Positions 34,746 through 43,954 of a DNA stretch of 56,374 nt are shown piece by piece. The position numbers and the translations under genes were made by a program. Numbering within the stretch: position 1 is the stretch's first letter; every line of letters starts with the position of its first letter. Source of the stretch: DASRFA01 sp035651755 (lineage in GTDB: Bacteria > Desulfobacterota > Binatia > UBA12015); contig DASRFA010000012.1 of assembly GCA_035651755.1 (NCBI GenBank), positions 1 to 56,374 on the forward strand. The letters are read 5' to 3'. Under the pieces are notes generated by a model, which saw only the letters and a program-made list of their open reading frames with translations, was not told the DNA's origin and made no database searches.

Positions 34746-36689
34746 ATGACGACGAACAGAAACCCACACGCCGGCGAGCCATTCGCCGACGGCGATGCCG
34801 CCCTCGCGGCCGCGCTCGAGGACGTGAGCGTCCCGGCGCTCCTCTGCTCGCTCGTCCACATGACCGGCGACCCGTCGTGGATTCGCGGCGAGCTCAAGCC
34901 GGGCAAGTGCACCTCGATCGACTTCCAGGGCGGGATGTCGCCGCAGGCGCAGGCGGAAGCGCGCCGGCGCGCGCTGCCCGCGATCGCGGCCTACCGCGAC
35001 GCCGGCTGCGAGCCGCACCCGCTGCCGCGCGAGCTGCTGCACGAGATGATGGAGTTCGTCGCGTGCGCTCCGGTCGAGGGCGTCCGCGCCGACATGATGC
35101 TGCACGACCTGTCGCTCGACGGCGCCGACTGCGACGAGGTCACGTGGGGCGCGGATATCCCCGAATCGGTGAAGGCCGACTCGCACGTCGTCGTCATCGG
35201 CTGCGGGGAGTCCGGGCTGCTCGCGGGCATCCGCCTCCAGCAGGCCGGGCTGCCGTTCACGATCGTCGAGAAGGCGTCCGGCCCGGGCGGCACGTGGTGG
35301 CACAACCTCTATCCCGGCGCGCGCGTCGACGTCGGCAGCCACCACTACTGCTACTCCTTCGAGCCGGCCGACCACTGGAGCGAGTACTTCTGCCGGGCGC
35401 CGGAGCTCATCGGGTACTTCGAGCGCATCCTCGACAAGCGCGGCCTCCGCCCGCACTGCCGCTTCGACACCGAGGTCACGGCCGCGGTCTGGGACGACGC
35501 CGCGGGGAAATGGCGCGTGCACCTCCGCACGTCGGACGGGCGCGAGGAGGTCGTCCAGGCGCGCTTCGTGATCAGCGCGGTGGGCGCGCTCAGCCTGCCG
35601 CGCTACCCCGACATCCCCGGGCGCGAGACGTTCCGGGGCCCGTCGTTCCACTCGAGCCAGTGGCCGCGCGACCTCGACATCGCGGGCAAGCGCTTCGCGC
35701 TCCTCGGCGCGGGCGCCACGGGCTTCCAGATCGCGCCGACGATCGCCGACGACGTCGCCCGCCTCACGATCTTCCAGCGCACGGCGCAGTGGATGTTCCC
35801 GAACCCCGTCTACCACGCGGCGGTGCCGCCCGGTGATCGCTGGGCGATGCGCCACCTGCCCTTCTACGGCCGCTGGTTCCGCTTCGCGATGATCTGGCCC
35901 GGCATCGGGATGGGCGTCGAGCCGTACCGCCGCGACCCCTCCTTCGACGACTCCGACGGCCGCGCGATCAACGAGGCGAACGCGCGCCGCCGCGTCGACA
36001 TGACCCGCTGGATCACCTCGCAGCTCGCGGACCGGCCGGACCTGATCGAGAAGTCGGTGCCGCCCTATCCGCCGCTCGCGAAGCGCATCCTGCAGGACAA
36101 CGGCTCGTGGCTCGGGTGCCTGAAGAAGCCGAACGTCGAGCTCGTCCGCACCGCGATCGAGCGCATCGTGCCGGAGGGCATCGTGACGACCGACGGCCGG
36201 CGCTGGGAGGCGGACGTCCTCTGCTACGCGACCGGGTTCCGCCACGTCGAGTTCCTCGCCCCGATCGAATTCACCGGCCGCGGCGGCGTCTCGCTGCGCC
36301 GGCAATGGGGCGACGAGCCGACCGCCTACCTCGGCATCACCGTCCCGAACTTCCCGAACCTCTTCTGCCTCTACGGGCCGGGCACGAACCTCGCCCACGG
36401 CGCGAGCATCATCTTCCACTCCGAGTGCCAGATGAGCTACGCGATGAGCGCCATTCGCGAGGTGCTCGCGAGCGGCGCCCGCGCGATCGAGGTCCGGAAG
36501 GACGTGCACGACGAGTACGCCGCCCGCTACCGACTAGAGATCGACCAGCTCATCTGGGCGCACCCGTCGGTCGAGCACAGCCACTACAAGAACCGCGCGG
36601 GCAAGGTGTACACGCTCTCGCCCTGGCCCATCGAGACGTACTGGGCCTGGACGCGCGCCGTGAACGCGTCGGAGTACGACCTCACCTGA
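34746..36689 (+). CDS. Baeyer-Villiger-type flavin monooxygenase
   Basis: A 647-residue class B flavoprotein monooxygenase. It has the FAD turn GCGESG at 152-157, GGTW at 181-184, the BVMO fingerprint FRGPSFHSSQW at 296-306 (FxGxxxHxxxW) and the NADPH turn GAGATG at 321-326. The roughly 140-residue helical N-terminal extension matches the longer BVMOs such as cyclopentadecanone-type enzymes. It converts a ketone to an ester or lactone with NADPH and O2. It is divergent from an alpha/beta hydrolase that could hydrolyse the product. Bulky ketones, such as cyclic terpenoid or steroid ketones, are plausible substrates. Confidence 0.92.
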   Translation: MTTNRNPHAGEPFADGDAALAAALEDVSVPALLCSLVHMTGDPSWIRGELKPGKCTSIDFQGGMSPQAQAEARRRALPAIAAYRDAGCEPHPLPRELLHEMMEFVACAPVEGVRADMMLHDLSLDGADCDEVTWGADIPESVKADSHVVVIGCGESGLLAGIRLQQAGLPFTIVEKASGPGGTWWHNLYPGARVDVGSHHYCYSFEPADHWSEYFCRAPELIGYFERILDKRGLRPHCRFDTEVTAAVWDDAAGKWRVHLRTSDGREEVVQARFVISAVGALSLPRYPDIPGRETFRGPSFHSSQWPRDLDIAGKRFALLGAGATGFQIAPTIADDVARLTIFQRTAQWMFPNPVYHAAVPPGDRWAMRHLPFYGRWFRFAMIWPGIGMGVEPYRRDPSFDDSDGRAINEANARRRVDMTRWITSQLADRPDLIEKSVPPYPPLAKRILQDNGSWLGCLKKPNVELVRTAIERIVPEGIVTTDGRRWEADVLCYATGFRHVEFLAPIEFTGRGGVSLRRQWGDEPTAYLGITVPNFPNLFCLYGPGTNLAHGASIIFHSECQMSYAMSAIREVLASGARAIEVRKDVHDEYAARYRLEIDQLIWAHPSVEHSHYKNRAGKVYTLSPWPIETYWAWTRAVNASEYDLT

Positions 36690-36690
36690 G

Positions 36691-36738
36691 GGACCACCGG
36701 CCGGCGCCGCCGCGAACGGCGGCGGCGCCGGGCGGTCC
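36691..36738. terminator. Large GC hairpin between convergent genes
   Basis: GGACC...GGTCC outer arms enclose a long inner stem (CCGGCGCCGCCG pairing with CGGCGGCGGCGCCGG, loop near GAA). It lies exactly in the 56-base gap between the stops of the BVMO and SGNH hydrolase genes and could serve as a bidirectional terminator. It has no T-run. Confidence 0.55.
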
Positions 36739-36745
36739 GATGTGC

Positions 36746-37849
36746 CTACGGGCAGCTGAGCGCCGCGTTCACGATCTCGCTCGTGTACACGAGCTTGCCG
36801 GCGCCGTTCAGGTGCAGGTTGTCGTCGATGAACCAGCTGTCGGCGTTCCAGGTGTGGTGATCCCACGAAAGCGCCGCGAAGTCCCGCACGCGGAACCAGT
36901 CGGTGCTGCTCAGGCCCGCGACGTAGCGCAGCCAGTTGTTGATCGACTGCGCCGCGTTCGCGTAGTGCCACGGGTTCGCGTCGATGTAGTTCGCGAGGTT
37001 GTCGGGCGCGGTCACGGCGACGACGCAGACGCCCCAGCCGTCGATCTCCTGGAAGATCGCCGTCAGCGCATCGAAGACGCCCTGCAGCCGAGCGGCGCGG
37101 TCGGCGTCGGTGCCCGATTGGCAGTGGAAGTTCGCGTCGATGGGACCGCACGCGACCCAGCCAGCGTCGTTTGCGCCGAGCGCGACGACGATCGCGCGCA
37201 GGTTCCCGGTCGCGCGGAGCCCGCGCATCTCGTCCAGGAGATACGAGTCGGCGACGTTGAGCGCGCCGGTGCCGCGCGGCGTCCACCGGCGACCACCCTG
37301 CCCTTCCACCTCAGCCCGCAGGTTGTGGGCGTTCAGGTTCCCCTGCACGTAGCCCTGCAGGTAGGTCTGGTTGTAGCTCGGGTCGTTCAGCTGCTGCGTC
37401 AAGCTGTCGCCGACGACCAGCACCTTGTCCCACGTCGATTGCCCCTGGGCGAACGGATACAGGTACGCGTCGCAGCTGCCGTCGGGCGCGACGAGACGTG
37501 GCGAGAGGTACGTGACGACGGAGTTGTCGTCGATCGTCGAGAGCGGGCCGCGCACCGAGTGGAACGCGGGCACGAAGTCGCCCCAGTCGCCGGGCGCATT
37601 GTCCCAGCGCAGCTCCCACGTGCTGCTCGCGGCACTCGACCAGGTCGTGGCGCCGCTCGCGCGCGTCTCGAGCGCGGTGACGGTCGCGAGCGGGCCGATC
37701 GGCGAGCTCGACGTCGTCCAGGTGACGCGCCACTGCGTCGAGTTGACGGGATTGGTGCAGGTCACCGTCGCGGCACCGGCTGCAGAGCCCCACACCAGAG
37801 CGCCGGCGAGAGCCAGCGCGGCAGACCAAAGCCCACCGTGTCGATCCAT
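36746..37849 (-). CDS. Secreted SGNH/GDSL-family hydrolase
   Basis: A 367-residue exported esterase-like protein. A signal peptide ends near SAAGAA. Residues 28-130 form a beta-rich N-terminal domain of unknown type. The SGNH domain follows: Ser149 in GDSL, GAND near 220, and Asp343-x2-His346 in DDNLHLNG. AAGGGG precedes the ATG. It could act as a carbohydrate esterase or lipase. Its neighbours are a GH44 glycosidase and a serine hydrolase, also secreted and on the same strand, so a polysaccharide-deacylating role is reasonable but unproved. Confidence 0.85.
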   Translation of the reverse strand: MDRHGGLWSAALALAGALVWGSAAGAATVTCTNPVNSTQWRVTWTTSSSPIGPLATVTALETRASGATTWSSAASSTWELRWDNAPGDWGDFVPAFHSVRGPLSTIDDNSVVTYLSPRLVAPDGSCDAYLYPFAQGQSTWDKVLVVGDSLTQQLNDPSYNQTYLQGYVQGNLNAHNLRAEVEGQGGRRWTPRGTGALNVADSYLLDEMRGLRATGNLRAIVVALGANDAGWVACGPIDANFHCQSGTDADRAARLQGVFDALTAIFQEIDGWGVCVVAVTAPDNLANYIDANPWHYANAAQSINNWLRYVAGLSSTDWFRVRDFAALSWDHHTWNADSWFIDDNLHLNGAGKLVYTSEIVNAALSCP

Positions 37850-37999
37850 TCGAGCCCCTTCGTCCGGCGGCGAGCGCCAGCACGCGCTCCGCGCGCCTTC
37901 CCACGTCGCCGTGAGTTCGGCTTGCCCGCGACGCGAGTGAGCGTCAAGCGCCTCGGCGAAGTCGACGGCGCGTCGCGCCCGCGACGGAGAGCGACCGCG

Positions 38000-40603
38000 T
38001 CAGCCGCCGGCCGGACGCGAGCAGCGCAGGACCGCGCCGTCGCTCCGCCAGCCGCACGATACCGCGCTGCCGCGCGTGGCCGCGCACGGCGGGGCGCCGT
38101 CGATCCGCACGCCGAGCGCCGGGACCGCGGGAGGAAACAACGCCGCCGCGGCGGCGCTCGCGAGCTTGACGGTGAGCTTCCATTTGCGGCGGCCGTCCGG
38201 CAGCGGCGCGCCTGCAGCCAGCGTCGCCTTCGTCACGCCGGCGACCTGACCGGCCGCGTCCGCGTAGACCGCCCTCGTCCCCTTGGCGGCGAACGAAACG
38301 GGTGCACCGGGTCCGCCGAGCCGTCCGGACTCGAGAACGGTCTCGCCGTCGGAAACGCGCAGCGCGAGCCCGCGGCTCAGCGCATCGACCGCGGCCGACG
38401 TGGTGAAGGACGCCCGCACGACGAGCTTCGCCGGCCCGGACGCCGGGCGGCGGAGCGTGATCGCGCCGAGGTCGAGCGGCTCGCACGCCGGCATGGCGAC
38501 CGCATCGACGACCGCGAGCGTCGCCGAGCGCGGCGGCAGCGTCAGGCGCAGCGCGCCGCCGGCGATCGTCGCCGTTCCGGCCGGCGCGAGCCGCTCGGCG
38601 GCGGCGAAGCGATAGAGCGCGGCGTCCGCATCCGTCCCGCCCGCGATCGTCGCGGTCGCGTCGCGCGCCGCCCTGTCGCGGTTGAAGAGCAGGACGTACA
38701 GCCGTCCGTCGTCGCGCTGGAGCGCGTAGGACCCGACGGCGTCGGGTGCGTCGGTGGTCGCGCGCACGCTCGCGCCGTCGACGGCGGAGCCGGCGCCGTC
38801 GTAGTCGAGGAAGAGAAGGAACGCGTCCTCGACCCGGCTGTGCTCCGCGGGCGCGACCCAGCGGGTCGCGAGGTCGACGCCCTCGCGGCCGAAGATGGCG
38901 AGCGCCTCCGCCTGCGCGAGCGCGCTCGACGGGCCGTCGTCGTTGCCCCAGCTGTACTCGGTGATCGCGAGCTTCGTTCCCGGCGCGCGCGCCGCGATCC
39001 ACTCCTTCATCCGCGGCACGAGCCGCACCGGCTCGCCGATCCACGACTCGTCGACGTACGTCGGGTCGTAGAGGCTCCGGAGCGAGCGCAGACGACGCGC
39101 GGCGGTCGGAGCCGACTCGTCGTCGGACAGCGTCACGCCCTGCGCCTGCGGGTAGTAGTGGATGTCGAGGTAGTCGACGAGCCGCACGCCGTGCGCCTGC
39201 TGGTACGCTGCGACCTGCCCGAGGTACCACTCGAGGAAGGCGAGACCGCCGTGCGCGCGGCGGTCGGGGCCGTCGATGCAGTCGTCCGCGCCCGAGCCGA
39301 AGTAGGCGCACCAGCCCCACGGGTCGGGTCCGAGGATCTCGGCCGCCGGGTCCTGCGCCTTGATCGCCGAGGCGTAGTCGACGGTGCGCTGCCAGAGCTC
39401 GTCGAACGTGACGGCCTGCGGGTGCACGTCGCGATGCGTGGAGCTCCACAGCGTCGGCTCGTTGTCGAGCGCGAAGAGCTTGACGCCGCCCTGCGCCGCC
39501 GTGCCGGTCCGGTCCGCGATGTGCGCGAGCCAGTCCGTGACGTACGAGGGTCCGGTCTCGCGCGACGTGTCGTGCGGGTCGTTGCCGGTGATCGGCGTGC
39601 CGTCCGGGCGGACGCCGTTGCCCGCATCCGGGTTGCACCAGAATGCGTTGCCGGTCGCGGTGCACTCGGTCTGCTGCTGCGGACCGTACTTGGCGACCGA
39701 GAAGCCCCAGCGGCGACTGCGATCCTTCGGCGTCCAGCCGATCATCGGCACGGTGACGAGCGGCTCGGCGCCGGCGGCGCGCGCGTCGTCGACGAAGCGG
39801 TCGGCGCTCGAGCCGTCGGGGAGGTTCTGCGGCGCCGGGTTGTCGTCGGGGATGTTGTAGAAGAACCAGTCGCTCGCCTTGTTGCTGACGTCGTCCTGCC
39901 AGGAGTAGCGCGTCACCGCGTTTCCGCCCCAGCGCTGCACGGGATAGTGCACGCGGGCGAGCGCCGACGCCGTCGCGAAGTTGACGCCGTAGACGAGACG
40001 GCTGACCGGCCGGCGATTCGCGCTCGGATCGATCGTGACGCCGACCGCGGCGGGCGGGGGCGGCGGCGTGGTCTGCGCGAGGAGCTGGACGTCGTCGACC
40101 CACAGCGTCGGCTGGTCGACGCCGCTCGCGTCCTGCAGCCACACGCCGTCGAGGAAGCCGCTCGTCACGCCGAGCGAGGAGAACGGCACCGACGCCTTCG
40201 CCCAGCTCCCCGCGGGCACCTTGCCGCCCGCGACGAACGAGTCGAGCGACGCGCTGCCGGCGATCGCGCCGCCGGAAAGAAGCGCGACCGTGACCTTCTG
40301 GCCGCCCGCGCCCGCACCGCGCACCCAGAGCTCGAGCGCTCCGTACTGCGCGACGTCGATCCCGGCGTCGCGGTGCAGGTAGAGCCCGCCCCAGCCGTCG
40401 GGCTCGAAGGAGATCGCGGCGCTGCCCGCGTGCACCACGGCGCCCTGCGAAAGGCTGTGCGGGCCCCAGCTCCAGTCGGCGAAGCCGCTCTGGAGCGCGT
40501 CGCCGTACACGGGGAGCGGAGCCGCTTCGCCGCGCGCCGCGGCGAGGCCGACGAAGAGCGCGAGCGGCAGAGCGAGCGCCGCGCGCAGCCCCGAAGTCGT
40601 CAT
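38000..40603 (-). CDS. Secreted glycoside hydrolase family 44 with N-terminal CBM-like domain
   Basis: An 867-residue exported beta-glucanase or xyloglucanase. A signal peptide (ending near ARGEA) is followed by a jelly-roll, CBM-like domain at about 30-175, a proline linker (TTPPPPPAA) and the GH44 catalytic region. The acid/base is Glu382 in DNEPTLWSSTHRD and the nucleophile Glu549 in ITEYSWG, both in family-typical sequence. Residues of about 720-867 form an extra C-terminal domain that I do not recognise. It probably attacks plant beta-1,4-glucans outside the cell, which would make the organism partly saccharolytic. It is monocistronic or loosely linked to the SGNH gene. Confidence 0.88.
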   Translation of the reverse strand: MTTSGLRAALALPLALFVGLAAARGEAAPLPVYGDALQSGFADWSWGPHSLSQGAVVHAGSAAISFEPDGWGGLYLHRDAGIDVAQYGALELWVRGAGAGGQKVTVALLSGGAIAGSASLDSFVAGGKVPAGSWAKASVPFSSLGVTSGFLDGVWLQDASGVDQPTLWVDDVQLLAQTTPPPPPAAVGVTIDPSANRRPVSRLVYGVNFATASALARVHYPVQRWGGNAVTRYSWQDDVSNKASDWFFYNIPDDNPAPQNLPDGSSADRFVDDARAAGAEPLVTVPMIGWTPKDRSRRWGFSVAKYGPQQQTECTATGNAFWCNPDAGNGVRPDGTPITGNDPHDTSRETGPSYVTDWLAHIADRTGTAAQGGVKLFALDNEPTLWSSTHRDVHPQAVTFDELWQRTVDYASAIKAQDPAAEILGPDPWGWCAYFGSGADDCIDGPDRRAHGGLAFLEWYLGQVAAYQQAHGVRLVDYLDIHYYPQAQGVTLSDDESAPTAARRLRSLRSLYDPTYVDESWIGEPVRLVPRMKEWIAARAPGTKLAITEYSWGNDDGPSSALAQAEALAIFGREGVDLATRWVAPAEHSRVEDAFLLFLDYDGAGSAVDGASVRATTDAPDAVGSYALQRDDGRLYVLLFNRDRAARDATATIAGGTDADAALYRFAAAERLAPAGTATIAGGALRLTLPPRSATLAVVDAVAMPACEPLDLGAITLRRPASGPAKLVVRASFTTSAAVDALSRGLALRVSDGETVLESGRLGGPGAPVSFAAKGTRAVYADAAGQVAGVTKATLAAGAPLPDGRRKWKLTVKLASAAAAALFPPAVPALGVRIDGAPPCAATRGSAVSCGWRSDGAVLRCSRPAGG

Positions 40604-40827
40604 GCCGTTGCCCAGGCAAGCGCGCAGGCGGCTTTGTTTCGTTTCTCCGTGCACCCTGCCCCCCCCAACTCGCGGCGTGGCGGTGCGCCGAGGATCGCGC
40701 GCCGAGTCGCACGCAAGCCGCTCGCCAGCCGTGCCCCGGCCGGACGGGGCGTCCGCCGCCGCTCCGCGTCCCGGCGGCGAAAAAATGCCGCGCGCGACAC
40801 GCGCTCCGGAACCGCGGCCCCGGGCGC

Positions 40828-43764
40828 CTATTCGAAGATCGACTCGAAGATCGGCCGGAGGAACTCGAAGGCGCTCCACTCGTCGGGCGGAATCGTTCCC
40901 CGCCCGTTGCCGAGGCCCGCCGCCGGGTAGCGCGCGAACAGCGTCGGATCCGCGATCGGCGGCCCCGAGTCCTTCTCGTAGTGCCCGCTCCGCACGACGA
41001 CGAGGTCGAGGCTCGGGAACACGTCGATGTACTGGCCGTCGAAGCCGAGGGCCTCGAAGAAGTCCTCCGTGCCGCGGATGCCCGTCGTGACCGGGAGCCA
41101 CCACTGGTATCCGTAGCCGCTTCCCCTCGGCGACGTCGACTCCCGCACCCACTCGGCGGGAACGACCTGGCGGTCGCCCCAGAGGCCCTCGCGCGCGTAG
41201 AGCAGACCGAACTTCGCGAGCTCGCGCGACGGCGTGTCGATGCAGCAGTAGGTGAGCGTATGCCCGGGCACGTCGCTCCACCAGTCGACCGGCGCCATGG
41301 CGAGCGGGTCGAACAGGACCTTGCGCGCGTATTCCGCCGCGCGCATCCCCGTCGCGACCTCGATCACGCGCGACAGGAGCATGCTGTCCGCGCTCGAGTA
41401 CGCGAAGAAGGTGCCCGGCGGTCGTCCGAGCGGCTTGCTCAGGACGTACGCCAGCTGATCGGAGACTTGGCTCGCCAGCACCGCGATGTCCGAGAGGTCG
41501 GTCTGGAAGACGGAGTAGTCCTCCGTCCAGGTGAGGCCCGACTCCATGCGGAGGACGTCGCGGAGCGTGATCGCCTCCTTGTCGGTCCCCGACCACTCTG
41601 GAATGAACCGCGCGAGGCTCGCGTCGACGCTTTCGATCTTGCCCTCGCCGATCGCGATCCCGATCAGGGCTCCGGCGAAGCTCTTCGCGACCGACCAGCT
41701 CGCGGCGAAGGAGCTCGGGTCTCGTCCCGGCTCGTACCACTCGGCCACGATGACGCCGTGGCGCACGACGACCACGGCCTGCGTGCTCTTGCCGGGCTGG
41801 AACGCGTACCGGCGAGCGCCGTCCAGGACGACGGCGCTCATGCCGTGCTGCTCGGGCGGCTCGACGCTCCAGCCCGCGAGCGGCCAGACCGTCGGACGAG
41901 GCGTCGGCGTGGGCGCGGGCGCGCACGGCTCCGGTGGCGCAAGAGCGCCCGAGGCGAGGTCGAACGCGTAGGCGATCTTCTCTTGCGGCGCTCCGACGAG
42001 GACCGTGCTCGCGGAGACCGCGACGAAGTCCTCGCCGGTCTCCGCCGCGTCGCTCGCGACGAGCCTTCCCTTCTCCCGCCATCCCTCTGCGCCCGGCTCG
42101 AACACGACGACGTCGCCCGCCGAGCCGCCGCCGTAGTAGCTGGCTGCGCCGACGAGCGCGCGGTCCTTCGACAGGCCGACCGTCGAGCCGAAGCGCCCGA
42201 GGTCGCGCGCACACGAGTGCAGCATGGACACCTGGCGCCAGGCGCCGTCGCGCTGCTCGAAGACGAACGCCGCGCCGTCGTGCGATCGCTGGTCGCGCTC
42301 GATGTGGGGGTCGGCGCCGACGAGCAGGGTCGAGCCGGACAGCGCGACGGACGCGCCGAAACCGCTGGCTCCCGGACAGGTCGGCGCGGAGATCGCGGCG
42401 ACGCGGTTCCAGCTGCCTTGCTGGTGCCGGTAGACGAGGACGGCTCCGCACCCGTCGGTGTCGCCGACGGCCAGGGTGTCTCCTTCGAGCGCGAGCGACA
42501 GGGGTGCAGCGTAGCCCGAGATCGACTCCCGGCGCAGCGCCGCGACCTGCCGCCAGCCGCCGCCGGCGCGCTCGAAGACGAGTGCGGCGTTCACGGGATA
42601 GGTTGCCGCGACCACCGCGACGTCGCCGTCGGTGGCGACGGCGGTGATCGTCCCTTCGTCGTCCGCATCGGTGAAGGGATCGATCTGCGCGGAAAGCTTC
42701 GATCCGTCGATTCCGAGCTCGAACACATACGCGCGTCGCTTTCCGCCGACGACGATCGTCCGTCCCGCGAGCGCGATCGTCACGCCGAAGTCCCCGTCGG
42801 CACGATCGGGGCTCTGGAGTCGCGTACGACGGCGCCAACGTCCCTGCGCGCGCTGGAAGACGTCGACGGCCGGGCGACGGTCCCGCCCGACGACCGTCGC
42901 GATCGCCGCGGTGTCGCTCGAAATGGCGACGGTCGAGCCGAAGGCGACGCCGTCGCCTGCGGGCGCGACGACCCTCGCCGGCGGATCGGGCTTCGGCGCT
43001 CCGTCGGCGCAGCGACGGTCTTCGAGGAACGTGCGAGGCAGCGTCACCTCGCCGGCCGCGGACCATCCGGACGCGGGACAGGACCCGCACCTACAGCCGG
43101 GCGCCGTGGAGCAGGCGAAGATTCGATCGTCGCCCGTGGCGTCGGACTCTTTGCACCAGACGAACTGCGACGGGCCTCCGTCGAGCGGAGACGCCGAGCC
43201 CGCGAGCGTGAAGCCCCTCGGCGCGCGAGCGATCGTCCAGTGTGCCCCGCCCACGTCCTTGCCGACGAGCAGCATCTTCTCGTCCGGCGTCAGGCGCAGC
43301 CCGGATCCGGGCGTCTTCTTCGACGGCCGGTCGCCGCTGGCCGCCGGGGCCGGGTCTCCCGCGGAGCAGTCCGCCGGCGGATGAAAGAAGCTTTCGGGAA
43401 GCGCGACTTCGGCCAGGTCGACCCACGGCTCGCAGCCGCGCGTCCCCTTGCAGCGCAGGTGGACCGCGCCGCCCGCTCGGCTCGTCTCGAGGCAGGAGAC
43501 GAACTGCGGCGCCTCGCCGCCGGAGCCGTAGACATTCGCCCAGACGCGACCCTGCGCGCGATCTGCGACGATCGACCAGTGCTCCCCGTTCACGTCCTTG
43601 CTGACGAGCGTCTCGACGCCGTCCGGCGTCAGCTGCACGGCGGATCGAGCCGTCGCCGGCCGTGCGAGCGAGGTCGCGAGCACGCCTGCGACCGCAAGGG
43701 GCGCAGCGCCAGTCCACGAGCATCGGCGCGATTGACGCCGCCGGCAGCCGGACGTGGCGCGCAT
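40828..43764 (-). CDS. Composite secreted protein: duplicated domain, beta-propeller, serine hydrolase (beta-lactamase class C fold)
   Basis: A 978-residue exported protein in four parts. After an arginine-rich signal peptide, two homologous modules follow at 43-133 and 156-252. They share the pattern LTPD...LV.KDV.G.HW.I...GG.PQFV.C...C...GC...EV.LP.(S/T)F...C. Residues of about 265-610 are repeated FG-GAP-like strands (a propeller: VAFGSTVAISSD, DGDFGVTIALAG and so on). A short proline linker leads to a beta-lactamase-fold domain from about 640, with Ser691-x-x-Lys694 (SVAK) and YSS. The hydrolase resembles esterases and peptidases of that fold. An ATG at 43782 is an alternative start. I do not know the repeated module. 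Confidence 0.85.
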   Translation of the reverse strand: MRATSGCRRRQSRRCSWTGAAPLAVAGVLATSLARPATARSAVQLTPDGVETLVSKDVNGEHWSIVADRAQGRVWANVYGSGGEAPQFVSCLETSRAGGAVHLRCKGTRGCEPWVDLAEVALPESFFHPPADCSAGDPAPAASGDRPSKKTPGSGLRLTPDEKMLLVGKDVGGAHWTIARAPRGFTLAGSASPLDGGPSQFVWCKESDATGDDRIFACSTAPGCRCGSCPASGWSAAGEVTLPRTFLEDRRCADGAPKPDPPARVVAPAGDGVAFGSTVAISSDTAAIATVVGRDRRPAVDVFQRAQGRWRRRTRLQSPDRADGDFGVTIALAGRTIVVGGKRRAYVFELGIDGSKLSAQIDPFTDADDEGTITAVATDGDVAVVAATYPVNAALVFERAGGGWRQVAALRRESISGYAAPLSLALEGDTLAVGDTDGCGAVLVYRHQQGSWNRVAAISAPTCPGASGFGASVALSGSTLLVGADPHIERDQRSHDGAAFVFEQRDGAWRQVSMLHSCARDLGRFGSTVGLSKDRALVGAASYYGGGSAGDVVVFEPGAEGWREKGRLVASDAAETGEDFVAVSASTVLVGAPQEKIAYAFDLASGALAPPEPCAPAPTPTPRPTVWPLAGWSVEPPEQHGMSAVVLDGARRYAFQPGKSTQAVVVVRHGVIVAEWYEPGRDPSSFAASWSVAKSFAGALIGIAIGEGKIESVDASLARFIPEWSGTDKEAITLRDVLRMESGLTWTEDYSVFQTDLSDIAVLASQVSDQLAYVLSKPLGRPPGTFFAYSSADSMLLSRVIEVATGMRAAEYARKVLFDPLAMAPVDWWSDVPGHTLTYCCIDTPSRELAKFGLLYAREGLWGDRQVVPAEWVRESTSPRGSGYGYQWWLPVTTGIRGTEDFFEALGFDGQYIDVFPSLDLVVVRSGHYEKDSGPPIADPTLFARYPAAGLGNGRGTIPPDEWSAFEFLRPIFESIFE

Positions 43765-43780
43765 GGGGCTCCGATCCTCC

Positions 43781-43798
43781 ATTCTCGCTAGAGCGAAT
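43781..43798. promoter_or_regulatory. CTAG-centred imperfect palindrome
   Basis: ATTCTCGCTAGAGCGAAT: 14 of 18 positions are self-complementary. It lies 17 bases before the start of the composite serine hydrolase. It differs from the AACRTCTAGAYGTT set and may be an unrelated operator or a chance feature. Confidence 0.3.
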
Positions 43799-43954
43799 GC
43801 TCGGTCTCGCGGAACGGTGGGAGGAACGTCGGGAAAACGTCGTGAAGGACGGTGGAGGGTGGGCGCCGAGCTCGGCGCCGGTGTAGCGGCTGCGTACGGC
43901 GTTCCGCAAGAGGAAAAAGCGATGCGCGTCACTCGAGCCGCATCACCGCCGCCG

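Noticed and set aside
36107..40930. A 1600-codon plus-strand open frame
   Set aside because: It is antisense to the SGNH and GH44 genes, which have signal peptides and intact catalytic motifs. Composition is shadow-like throughout.
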